Part shown: positions 1 to 10,575 of the stretch, piece after piece | Position numbering within the stretch: the first letter of the stretch is position 1 | Layout of the letters: each line of letters opens with the position of its first letter | Assembly (NCBI GenBank): GCA_030295235.1 | Contig: AP026173.1 | Coordinates: 310,001 to 374,000 of the forward strand | Length of the DNA stretch: 64,000 bases | DNA from: Fistulifera solaris | Lineage: Eukaryota; Bacillariophyta; Bacillariophyceae; Naviculales; Stauroneidaceae | Direction of reading: 5' to 3' | Notes under the pieces: model-generated | What the model was told of the DNA's origin: nothing | Databases searched by the model: none | What the model saw: only the letters and a program-made list of their open reading frames with translations | Made by a program: the position numbers and the translations under genes

Positions 1-253
1 GTGGGAAGACCCTGTCGTCGAGAAGATTACGAAAGGAACGCGCGTGCAGTCCGAACGTGGAACACACGGTCGATTGCCCATTGTCGGGAAGCTTCCGGGA
101 ACGAAACAGCATTGGGTCTTGACCGGTTTGAGCAGTCGAGGTCTCTTGTATCATGCCTTGTACGGAAAAATGCTCGCGAAGGCCATTTTACAGGGATCGG
201 AGGACTGTTTGAACGAGTTGGATGATGGTATTTTGTGGTGGAAAAGAAGCTAG
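1..253 (+). CDS. C-terminal end of a FAD-dependent (DAO-type) oxidoreductase, partial
   Basis: The frame starting at base 2 is open from the window edge to a TAG at 251-253. It gives about 83 residues of a C-terminus. It contains GRLPIVGKLPG, then WVLTGLSSRGLLYHALYGK and a short hydrophobic helix. This resembles the last FAD-binding segment of DAO-family flavin oxidoreductases, where a Gly-rich 'tGl.sRGl' stretch contacts the cofactor. The start and most of the gene lie to the left of the window, so substrate and targeting cannot be judged. The family call rests on this motif alone. Confidence 0.5.
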   Translation, partial: WEDPVVEKITKGTRVQSERGTHGRLPIVGKLPGTKQHWVLTGLSSRGLLYHALYGKMLAKAILQGSEDCLNELDDGILWWKRS

Positions 254-533
254 AACAGTTGAGTCGATGAATGGAAAGAAGGATTTTCGTCCTGAGATGA
301 GCATTGGAGTGGTCGCGGGACTGGCGAACGCTAGGTCAAGTTTGGGAAGGGGATATCATTACTGTTGTAACGAAGATCACGATCAGCTATTTATTGTGTC
401 GCGGTCGCGGCAATTGAAACGAAATCCAGTACGAAAGTTCGCATCGTCTTTCTACGGTTCGCTTTGTGAGAACCCGCCTTTCTCGCGAATATTATGTTTC
501 CTCTTTCACAATTCCACGAAAATATTTGCAACC

Positions 534-887
534 ATGAACGACCAAGAAACTGATCCGAAAATGGGTGAAAACTCATTCCCAGCCTCGCCTTCATCGTCAT
601 CCTCGTCGTCTTCCTCCTCTTCTTCATCGTCGTCGTCGTCATCCTCTTCTTCATCGGCTTCGGCACAGAAAGAAGCCTCGACCGGTCCCCCGACGCTGGT
701 CGACGATCAGCAGTATGTCATTTACGAACAGAAGGAAGTAGCTCCGCTCGGCCAGCCGACGATTGTCAAGGGTCAGCAATATTTCACGTACGGACAGAAT
801 GATGCCAACAACCGTTACGTCTACATTGGAGACGATGAAAGTGGCGAGCCAGAGTTTGTGGATTATGGTCCTCGGATCGAGACTTAG
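534..887 (+). CDS. Small 'EFVDYGP' family protein, copy 1, with poly-Ser tract
   Basis: The ATG at 534 gives a 117-residue protein. The same frame is open further upstream, but that part has no resemblance to the paralogues, so I chose this start. Residues about 20-42 are an almost pure serine tract encoded by TCG/TCC/TCT/TCA repeats. The C-terminal third reads QQYFTYGQ, then RYVYIGDDESGEPEFVDYGP, and is shared with the neighbours at 1413 and 2572. A second, diverged copy of the 'QQY..Y.Q' motif precedes it, so the protein seems to contain two motif units. I do not recognise the family. No signal peptide or membrane segment is visible. Confidence 0.6.
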   Translation: MNDQETDPKMGENSFPASPSSSSSSSSSSSSSSSSSSSSSSASAQKEASTGPPTLVDDQQYVIYEQKEVAPLGQPTIVKGQQYFTYGQNDANNRYVYIGDDESGEPEFVDYGPRIET

Positions 888-1412
888 CTTGGACGATTGC
901 ACTGATAGCAAGAGGGGTGGAGTTCATGTCCTTCGCTTTGCTAATAAGAGATGGTGATAAGTCTGTAGAAATAATATTGTTTATAATGACTTGTGCTCGA
1001 CGTTTTAGATTTTCCAGTAACTGCCAATCAAGTTCTTTGACATTGATATTGGCGTGTTGTTGTTTCGAGGATAATTAGTAAAAACTAGAAACTAGACGTT
1101 CAAGTACATACATAGATTCTTGACAAACTTGAGAGAAGTCGTCGTCATTCGTCATCGTTCTTTGATGTCGCGATCTTTTGTGTATCTTTTTACAGTGCGC
1201 AGATATGTACAAAGTTTCCCTCGTACGATTCTACGTTGTGCAGTACTTAAACTGAAAACGGATCCTGCTCCGTTCCTCGCATCGCGCACTTTCTGCCGAG
1301 AAAAATTTCCCACCACTTTCGTCTCATAAATAATTTCGGCTTGGCGAACTTTTCTCAGTTCTTTCATTGAGCTCGCGTTCGTATTCTTTTTCATCATTGA
1401 CTTTCAAGCACC
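888..1412. other. Intergenic region between small-protein copies 1 and 2
   Basis: This holds the 3' flank of copy 1 and the promoter of copy 2. No RNA gene, repeat or conserved reading frame was seen. The last 60 bases are pyrimidine-rich, as expected just upstream of a diatom start codon. Confidence 0.4.
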
Positions 1413-1619
1413 ATGAGCGGCAAAGGATCTTCCGGAAACAACTCTTCGTCCAACACGGGCGGCAACAGCGGTGGCAACTCGTATCCCCAGGTGGTGAGCG
1501 GTCACCAGTATCATCAGTACTCGCAGGGCAACTACGGGTCGGAACGCTATTCCTACATTGGCAAGGACGACAGTGGAACCCCCGAGTTTGTGGACTACGG
1601 TCCCAAGAGCAGTCGTTAG
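1413..1619 (+). CDS. Small 'EFVDYGP' family protein, copy 2
   Basis: A 68-residue protein starts at the ATG of 'caccATGAGCGG'. The N-terminus is a Gly/Asn/Ser-rich low-complexity stretch. The C-terminus reads GHQYHQYSQGNYG, then RYSYIGKDDSGTPEFVDYGP and a short basic tail. This block is shared with the genes on both sides, so three tandem copies lie within 2.3 kb. No targeting signal or known domain is visible. The function is unknown. It is the shortest intact member and probably shows the minimal family architecture. Confidence 0.65.
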   Translation: MSGKGSSGNNSSSNTGGNSGGNSYPQVVSGHQYHQYSQGNYGSERYSYIGKDDSGTPEFVDYGPKSSR

Positions 1620-2571
1620 AGTCTGTTTGAGGAACAAACGAAGGTGATCGATGCTGGATGATGGCGTGTGAGGTAGCATAGAACGACTATTGATGACGGG
1701 ACTGAGCAAACGATCGATGGATGTATGATACCATAAGCTTCTAGACTTTCGCATCGAATCCTAACATAATGCATGCTTTTATTCATTCGTCTTTCTTTAT
1801 ACAATTTACAATATCTTGTCGAAACCCACTCGTGGTTCGCTTTCCGAAATCTGTTGCCGCGCGGATGATATTAACTCGACCGTACCTGGTACACGTCAAT
1901 GTTTACATTTATCCTCGTTCTACGAATGCTACTTAAAGTTTTTTCTGTTAAAGCTTACTATATTGCATGTTTGTTACATCACGCTTCGACGAACCATAAG
2001 TTATCTTGGAAACCGGAGGAATGAATCGCTCATCACATTCCGGATACGACGTCAATTTCAAATGCGGTTTTCTCAAAAAATCAATTCGAAAATAAAAGGC
2101 CGCAACTATCAGCGCAAACACTGAAGAATGCGAATGATGTTAGCAACTTGAATATAGCCGCGCATCAATAGAGAGGTCCCGCGACGTTCCCTTCGTCTCA
2201 ATGCGTGGTGCGAAGCGTCGTGTCTAATAAACTGCCTGTCATAGAGGATCCGCTATCTAACCTTAGATCATTCCACAGGATGTGTGAATGATAGTTCTGC
2301 AATCTTTGATCTTCAAGAAATATTCGGAGAGGTGCGTAAGTTTATTGCTTGTTCTGCAGAACAAATTTGACCGTACCTGGTACGCCGTTTGACGTAGAAT
2401 TCTACACAAAACAACACGTCAGCATGAAAGCCACAGCAATTATTCCCGTCAACATCTCACAAAGAGCACTCCGCACATTTTGCAAAAGATCCGCTCATAT
2501 TTGCCGCTCATTGCATTCCTCGGGTACCTTTCGTTCCCTCCATCACTTTACTGACGTCATTCTTCATCATC
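1620..2571. other. Intergenic region with a repeated 15-base palindromic motif
   Basis: No coding region is supported. The 15-mer gaccgtacctggtac occurs at 1878-1892 and again at 2369-2383; its core GTACCTGGTAC is a perfect palindrome around a central base. Both sites lie upstream of the third small-protein copy and may be regulatory or simply duplicated flank. Confidence 0.35.
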
Positions 2572-2785
2572 ATGAGTGGCAAAGCATCGCCGGGAAACGC
2601 GACTTCGGCCAGAGTTGCTCGCACAATTCGCGAATACCCCAAGCTCGTGACGGGCTACCAGTATCACATGTGCTGCGTGGTAAAGGTGCGAGCGCTACGT
2701 TTATTTGGGAAAGGATGATTATAACCAGCCCGAGTTTGTCGATTACGGTCCCAAGTGCTGCCGTGATCAACCTCGCGAAGAATGA
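2572..2785 (+). pseudogene. Small 'EFVDYGP' family protein, copy 3, frameshifted
   Basis: The ATG at 2572 opens MSGKASPGNATS, then a YPKLVTGYQYH block that matches copy 2. The frame is then lost, and the rest of the family motif (ERYVYLGKDD, QPEFVDYGPK) appears in another frame, ending at a TGA at 2783-2785. Compared with copy 2, about five bases are missing between the QYH and RYVY blocks. That is not a homopolymer change, so this looks like a genuinely decayed third copy, not a base-calling artefact. A read-through protein of 48 residues could still be made from the first frame. Confidence 0.55.
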
Positions 2786-3265
2786 GTCTGTGATCCTTGA
2801 TTCAAAAGAATGAGGGAAAGCTACCTCAAGGCTGCTTTCAATGACGGAGCGTCCGATTCAGTTCATCATAAATCTTTACAAAAGCACTTTATCTTGAGTA
2901 AACATCGTAGTCCTTTATTGCTTGTTTCCAGTACTCTGTCATTTGCTGCCATCTGTCTTCTTGCTATCGCAAAAGCCCTTATCGTGCAGTCCTACAATCC
3001 ACTGAAACGTTCGCCGATATCTTCCAAAGCAGCTAGTGTGACTCGGAATACTACATTCGAAGAGGTGGTGGTGAATCAAAGGAATCTTGTTCTTGTTTCT
3101 GGTGCTTCGGCAATAACTCGCACTTCAGCTTCAATCGAAATTCATTCATGTCGTTCCTCGCCTGTCCTTTCTACATTTCAGTACTAGTAAGGTGTTCACT
3201 GGCTTAAAAGAATATATAGTCGGGTCACTAGGCCGACCCAGACTCGTCTAGTTGCGTTGCTTGCT
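2786..3265. other. Intergenic region
   Basis: This is the 3' flank of the third small gene and the 3' flank of the convergent glucanase. A long forward open frame exists here, but its composition is not protein-like and it matches nothing in the window. Nothing else is supported. Confidence 0.35.
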
Positions 3266-4909
3266 TCAAGCTGACTCGAACTCAATCCAATTCAAATTCC
3301 AGCCATGTTGTGTTGATTCGACTGTCAAGCGTTGACAGCCTTCCTGCAGTTCCACGACATGGGATATGGTTTGCCATGTCTGCCAAGCGCCCGTATTCGG
3401 GAAGGACTTGATAGACCGGTCAATGCGCTTGGTATCTTTGTCACTGTTGAGTTGTAGTCCTCCATCTCCCGTGATGCTTGCGATGCGGTAACTAATCTTA
3501 TAATTCCCAGACTTTTTGACTTGCACGTCGTAAGCAACCCAGTGCCCTGTTTCCAGCCATGCTACATTATATCCGCCCTCGTCTTTGGTTTGTTCTGTGC
3601 CAATGCCCTTAAATCGGCAGTAATCCACCGCAGTAATTCGCACAGGGGCTCCTTCACGCCAATGAGAACCCGTTGCAATTTTGTTATTTGTAACAAAGCC
3701 TGAACGACGCCTTCATTCCTAGTGCAGTTCTCGACTAATGCATTCTCGGCGAGTTGAGCCATGATTTTCTCCGGTGCAGGGGGGCGATTTCTTACCATGC
3801 GTCCAGTGATCGATTAGTTCTTGATATCCCTCCGGCTTGGCAATCGTGAAAGCATCCGGACGTGGATTCCAACTTTTGAACGTCCACCAGCACCACCCGA
3901 TGTCGTGTGATTCGGAGCAGTTGGACGGCTTGGGAATACCACTGGTTGTGATTTTCTCCCGATTCTCCAACCCACAAAGGAACATTGTATTTTGTTCGTA
4001 ACTGAAGATATAATTTGATCGATTCGGGTGGTAGGTTCCACCCAGTAGTAGTGAAACGAAGAACCAGATTTTGATCCGCAAATGGCCAAAGTCCTCGGTG
4101 ATTGTTGCTCCATCCGTTGCCTTCAATGACAATCATGTGATTTGGATCTACTTGACGAATCGCTCTAATGCAATCGACATAAAACTTCTGCAGTGGTTTG
4201 TTGTAACGATCGTTGCGCCCATTTTTGTTTCCAGTTTGCTCAAACATCCAATTGGGTTCATTCAAAAGATCATAGGCTGCAATGATTTCACGATCTTTGT
4301 ATCTCTTGGCAATCTCGGTCCAAAGGGCAATCGTTTTGCGGATATTTTCGTCGCTTTCCCACAGGGAAGGATTGGTTTTGTTGTAATCGTTAATTTTGGA
4401 GTCGTAGCCTTGTCCGCCGGGTGCTGCATGCAGATCTATAATCGCATACAAGTTGTGCTTTTCGCACCACCCTAGCACTGCATCCAGAATTCGAAATCCC
4501 TCAGGCTTCCACGTGTCCTTCCCTTTGATAGTTTCCTCTTGTATGGAAAGCGTAAACAAGTTGTAATGAAGCTGAACTCGAATCGAATTAAAACCAGCTT
4601 GTGCAATGAGTTTAATATCGCGTTCGTGCAAAAGTTATTGAGCCAAGCTTGTCGATATTCCTCAAAAAGTGCTTCCGATCCGAGCGTTGCTTTTACTTTT
4701 CAAAGATAGCATATTCGCGCAGGACAAATTGTTTTGTTGATCAACATGAGATAGGGTTCTTGTAACATCCACCCTCCGATATTCACGCCTCGCAATAACA
4801 GCGGATGACCTTTTCCATCGACGATGCGTTTCTCATCGGCATGGACGAACCCTGTCGGTGCTGCTTGTTTTGCGGGCGTTCCTTTCGATCCCCCGAAGAT
4901 TCTTCTCAT
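3266..4909 (-). pseudogene. GH5 exo-beta-1,3-glucanase-like enzyme with CBM6 domain, many frameshifts
   Basis: On the minus strand, consecutive segments in different frames line up into one protein. An N-terminal strand (LLLRGVNIGGWMLQEPY) is followed by a GH5 barrel. Its acid/base Glu is in LLNEPNW and its nucleophile Glu in LWVGESGENHNQW; both are present. A C-terminal CBM6 follows (GGYNVAWLETGHWVAYDV, then TGAWQTWQT and LNWIEFE). Such enzymes cleave beta-1,3-glucans, for example chrysolaminarin or wall callose. The domain order and the GGW.LQE motif resemble bacterial, Bacteroidetes-type proteins. I count seven to nine single-base frame changes, near 4740, 4695, 4632, 4050, 4030, 3908, 3790 and 3665. 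Most sit in short homopolymers. The density exceeds that of neighbouring genes, so this is either a decaying gene or a poorly read stretch. No signal peptide is visible at the 4909 start. Confidence 0.7.
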
Positions 4910-5502
4910 TTATTATTCTATAATCTTTTGCTAATAATTGTTTACTATTTCGCCAAAGGAGATAATGTCGAGGTTTTTTTTTTTTTACTCCGTATAAAAA
5001 AAAAAATAAGGCGACGAGAGTACAGACCTTCACGTATAGCTTTTAGAACCAGGCGCTGTACTTGTACGTACAAGGTACACCGGTGTGCAGTCATTCTCCG
5101 AGGTACTTGTGATAGGTTAGGAACAAACAGCTAAGGTTCTACACCCAAAAATTGGTCGTTGGTTTAGCGAACGGCGTGCACTACAATAAGAGACTAAAAA
5201 CGATGCCAAGCACTATCACTATTATTTTTTTAAAGTAATCAATACGATGCGAAAAACGATGTGGATGAAACTTCTTCTCGTGGATGAAAAGGAGGACACC
5301 GAGAGAGTGAACACGAACGTAAATTCAAATCACAAATCAATCATCGAGAACTACGAAAACGGGGAAACAGAAAGTCGATGTTGCCCAGCCGAACTGGACA
5401 TGGACGGGCGACAGGTGACAAGCAACAACGGCGACATGCCTCCGTACAAGAGAATGATACGGAAGCAACATCATTCTCATCATCATTCGGTCACGCAAGC
5501 AA
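4910..5502. other. Intergenic region between the glucanase and gene X1
   Basis: It contains T- and A-runs near 4975-5010 and the 3' flank of gene X1. The flank resembles that of X2 (20,870-21,128), including stretches like 'aaacgatgtggatgaaa' and 'acaaatcaatcatcgaaa', which marks the 3' edge of the duplicated X unit. No gene was seen. Confidence 0.4.
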
Positions 5503-7035
5503 TCAACCGAACAAGCTGTCCGTCGAATCTGACCGGATACACGTGGATGGACTGTAGAGATCCTCGTCAAGACCAGACAGGGACAAGTCGAGCTCATTGA
5601 TCGACACGTCGTCATCGATAGTCAGCGACACAAGCAACGAATTCGACGAGATACCGTCAATGCACGAGATGTTCATTCGTTCCTGGACGCGCCGACGACA
5701 TCGAAGGTCCACACTCGCAGTCATCATCAAACTTGAAGCCTCGCTCCAAAACTAGCACCTCCGATGACTCCAAACACGAGGACTCCAACGCAGCTTCGCC
5801 CTCGGCTTTATCGTGAACATCGGAAGCATCTTGTAGCACCTTGCATGGCATTCGCGACAGAGGTTTCCGACTCTTCGTGAGCAACAACATTAAACTCATC
5901 TGCGTCCATGACATCGAATACCTCTGCAATGAGCGAATGCCAGGTAGCTTCATCATCAACATCACTTGCAACATCAACATCCTTTGTGGCGTCTGATAGA
6001 CTGACTCCTGCATACTTTGCGTAAAAATCGTCAATCATTTCGTCCGCGGCGAGTCCAAGTAGGCTACTGATATCATCATCCTTGTCACAATTATCATCCT
6101 TGTCACTCTCTTCAGCGAGCTCTGGGACGCTAACGGCTTCGTCGTCGTCATCATCTTCGATCGTGATGATTTCAGGCAGTTTCTCCGTGGCAACTTCAAC
6201 TCCAAAAACAACTGGATCTTCAACAGCAACACCACCACTGCGGAGCTTAACAACACTCGCTCCCAGTTCTGCGATCCAAGCGACTATTTGCGACGGTTTC
6301 ATGCCGGTACTCTCGACAAGGCCGTCAATTGCAGTTAAGTCGGGAGAAGAATTGTAATCATTCTCCTTCATCCAGTCCATCAACTTGTCGATCTGCCATT
6401 TCTCTAGCCCCTTACTACTGGCTGTAACAAGACGCAGCTGATTGATAGAAGAGGGGCCGTGATTGCTGGCCGGCAAACAAGAAGCGACGGGATGATGAGT
6501 GACGTTGGTTGCGACGCTGCATTCTTCGGTCCTTTGCGGTTTTTCTTTGAACCATCATCATTCGTTTTCGACCGCGAATACGGACGTTTTGCGAGAAGCA
6601 GCAGAAACAGCCGTTTCACCTCCCATCACTGCAGCAACAGCAGCAGCAACAGGATCAAGTGACGCTGCGGCCGTACCCGTAACGACACTCACCGACGCAG
6701 TACTCTGCGTCTGGAAGGAAGCCATATCACTCAATTCCTTTCTCAAAATCTTGAAACTGTCGTCAAGGATCGCGTCAATGGTCGTGAATTCACCGCGACG
6801 AACGACGCTATGCTCTGTGTGCTGCAAAGCCTTGGATTTGTCTCCAAAGCTAATTGCAATATTCACCGTCTCTTCGACAGAGAATTTGCTAGCAGGAACC
6901 CATTGCTTCGATTTCCACTGAGACCCAGTGCTCTTGCGAATATCCTCCTTCTTTTCGAGTACTTTGTTAGCTAACGACACGAGGAGCGGCAACTCCCTCG
7001 TGCCAAACGATAGGATTAATCTTGTTATCTTTCAT
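5503..7035 (-). CDS. Gene X, copy 1: nuclear-type HTH protein (frame interrupted)
   Basis: This is the first of five copies of an unrecognised gene of about 500 codons. The start is the ATG at 7035 (MKDNK.NPIVWHE). Family layout from the copies: an N-terminal helical region (1-105), an Ala/Ser-rich linker, a basic bipartite nuclear-localisation-like cluster (about 150-172), and a three-helix HTH (about 209-262; helix 1 around EKWQIDKL, helix 3 around KPSQIVAWI). The HTH resembles a TALE/KN homeodomain but lacks the WFxN signature. A hydrophobic-acidic SUMO-interaction-like motif (EIITIEDDDD) and an acidic Ser-rich tail ending near RSDSTDSLFG complete it. In this copy the frame breaks near 6990 (an extra C), near 6580 and again in the tail. 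It may be a homopolymer-corrupted gene or a pseudogene. The role in transcription is inference. Confidence 0.5.
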
Positions 7036-7930
7036 TTTGTTTGCTTTGCGATGCTGCGGACACTTGACTTTGTCAAATGTTCTATTTGTAAGCGATTTCA
7101 AATCTTTAAGACATCAAAAGCAAGCACAATGTGAGTAAAGACTTCATCTTTCATGAGAAAGTCATGAGAAAGAGACAAAAGAGTCCGAAAGTAGACGTTA
7201 ATAAAGATCTTCATGGTAACTTACCTTTCAACACGGCGATTCCTTCGAAAAGTGCGAACAAGCAGCGAAAATGTACAGCAGCGGTACGGCTTAGATACAG
7301 TATCGTCGTATTTGTAGCGTATGTTGTATAATAGTAACGTAGCCTTGGTAGTCCTCGCCACGTACGAGTAAGTAGCACTGAATTCACGTAGAAATTATAC
7401 ACCGCAGCAAGCTTTCAACCCAAAATCACAACAAAGTGTCTACTTTGCTCTGAAAGCAACGTGATATCCTCTGATATGCCTTTGCATCATCACTCATCGA
7501 CTCCTCATTGCTCTGGGTAATGCGTATCGGTGAGGACTGTCGCGTCTCGCACTCCTTAGATGTGAAAAACTCGACATTACCTCGCTTGCTCCCATGTCGC
7601 TTGCGCGCTCGAGTGGTGTTTATCGTTCATCACCGTTCAACGCCTAATCGTACTGCCTTTCTAGATCATTTTATTTCATCCCATGGTCGGTTGGACATGA
7701 AAACGTCGATGGAAGCTGCGTCTCAACCTCTTGAATCATTGTCCAGTGTCGCGCGTTGTGGCTCTGCCTCGATCGCCCGTCTTCCGAAACTCGCCCACGA
7801 AAAGCAACTTTTAAGCACAGGATGCAGCGTTCCGACGAATTTCATTGATGAGTTTTGCAATTGCGGCCGTACTATCGATACTGTAACGTTTCACCGCCGT
7901 AGAAAACGGTAAATTATCGTCTTATCGCTT
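7036..7930 (-). promoter_or_regulatory. Leader and promoter region of gene X1
   Basis: This block recurs upstream of the other X copies. Reading on the minus strand, it holds a 23-codon open frame beginning MSDDAKAYQRIS, a conserved leader exon, a GTAAGT splice donor at 7224 and an AG acceptor just before the coding start. Thus the leader contains one intron of about 115 nt. The CCACGTA-type palindrome seen in copies 2-5 is broken here. Homology to the other copies continues to about 7930. Confidence 0.45.
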
Positions 7931-8847
7931 CTGCAGAACCTTTCGCGATGGAGTTTCTGCGGGCACCCGGCTCATTGTTCCTTCAAATCAAGCCACAAAC
8001 ATCATGTTTTCGATAACCTGTGTTCCTGTTCTGACCGCTGATGTAGCGGATATTGTGAATGACATTTACAGCAATTCGCTTAGCTGAGCAAGGACAAAGT
8101 TCTAGCTGTAGCGCTCCCACGTCGATGTACCTGCTGAACGAAACCTTTGCAGTATGTCGAGTTGATTTCCTTCACTCCGTTCTCGTTCCCTCTAACATTA
8201 ATGAATCTCTAGTTCGTCTAATGCTTGTTTCATAGTTTAGTATATTTGTTTTATTCGTCGTTATCTGTTCGTGCCCATACGTTTGAACAAGAAATAGCCA
8301 TATTCGTCGGTCGTCAGTGATAAGTTATTTTTTGAAGCTAACTTAGTGGTTTTGTAACTCTAGAGAGACTTTCTCTTTTTTTTAGATATGATTCATCTCT
8401 AAATAGACCTAAAACAAAGTAGGAAGGATCATCCCTCGCAAACAAGGTGGATTTCTCTGTTAAATGCTATAACAGCATTGTCGCACTTGATCAACATCAT
8501 CATCGCCAATTCACCATTTTGACAAAAATTATTGTTTCAAAGAAGAATGATCATAGACGGTAGACGATAGACAAGATTGGACTCAAATTCTGTCTGTCCA
8601 CCGCCGGAAATTTGAGCGAGATGATTATTTTAGTCCCCGAATTTCGGGACTGATGTGTTATTATTTTTGGACAACCGCACAAAACATCAGTCAAACAGCT
8701 CATCATCATCGCGTTCGACACAGACTAGAACGAAACGAAGATATCTTTAACGGAACCTAGTAATCTGTGAATTTTTCGAAAGCAGAAGTATTTAAAAGCA
8801 TCGGAGACGCATTTGGTGGATACCTAGTTGAAAAGAGAAGCAAACGC
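7931..8847. other. Intergenic region upstream of seryl-tRNA synthetase
   Basis: AT-rich spacer of about 900 bases. It should contain the SerRS promoter. I saw no conserved frame, RNA gene or repeat in it. Confidence 0.35.
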
Positions 8848-10376
<1,529 letters not shown>

Positions 10377-10575
10377 TGAGCGAATTTGTTGTAAGCAAAT
10401 CTTAGGAGTATTTGCAGAGCTTATTTGAGCATCATCGTGTTTAATTTTGGCTACCCCGTACTTAGGAGCGGCCAATGCATACTATCCAGTTAGGTCTAAT
10501 ACTGTTCAGATATTTTTTCTTTTCTTTTTCCTTTATCTGTTTTACGTTATGCGTGCACTTTGTGCGACAGCGATG

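Noticed and set aside
391-666. Minus-strand open frame opposite the poly-Ser tract
   Set aside because: It arises from the complement of the TCG/TCC repeat in the small-protein gene; no domain and no paralogue.
4690-4700. In-frame TGA in the glucanase as a selenocysteine codon, given the nearby tRNA-Sec genes
   Set aside because: The neighbouring reading frame gives a better match (LREYAIFEK then KVKATLG), so a frame change explains the TGA. GH5 enzymes have no selenocysteine at this place and no SECIS was found.
5503-7930. Gene X as a transposable element
   Set aside because: No terminal repeats, target-site duplications, transposase, integrase or reverse transcriptase motifs. Its copies keep their neighbours, so segmental duplication fits better.
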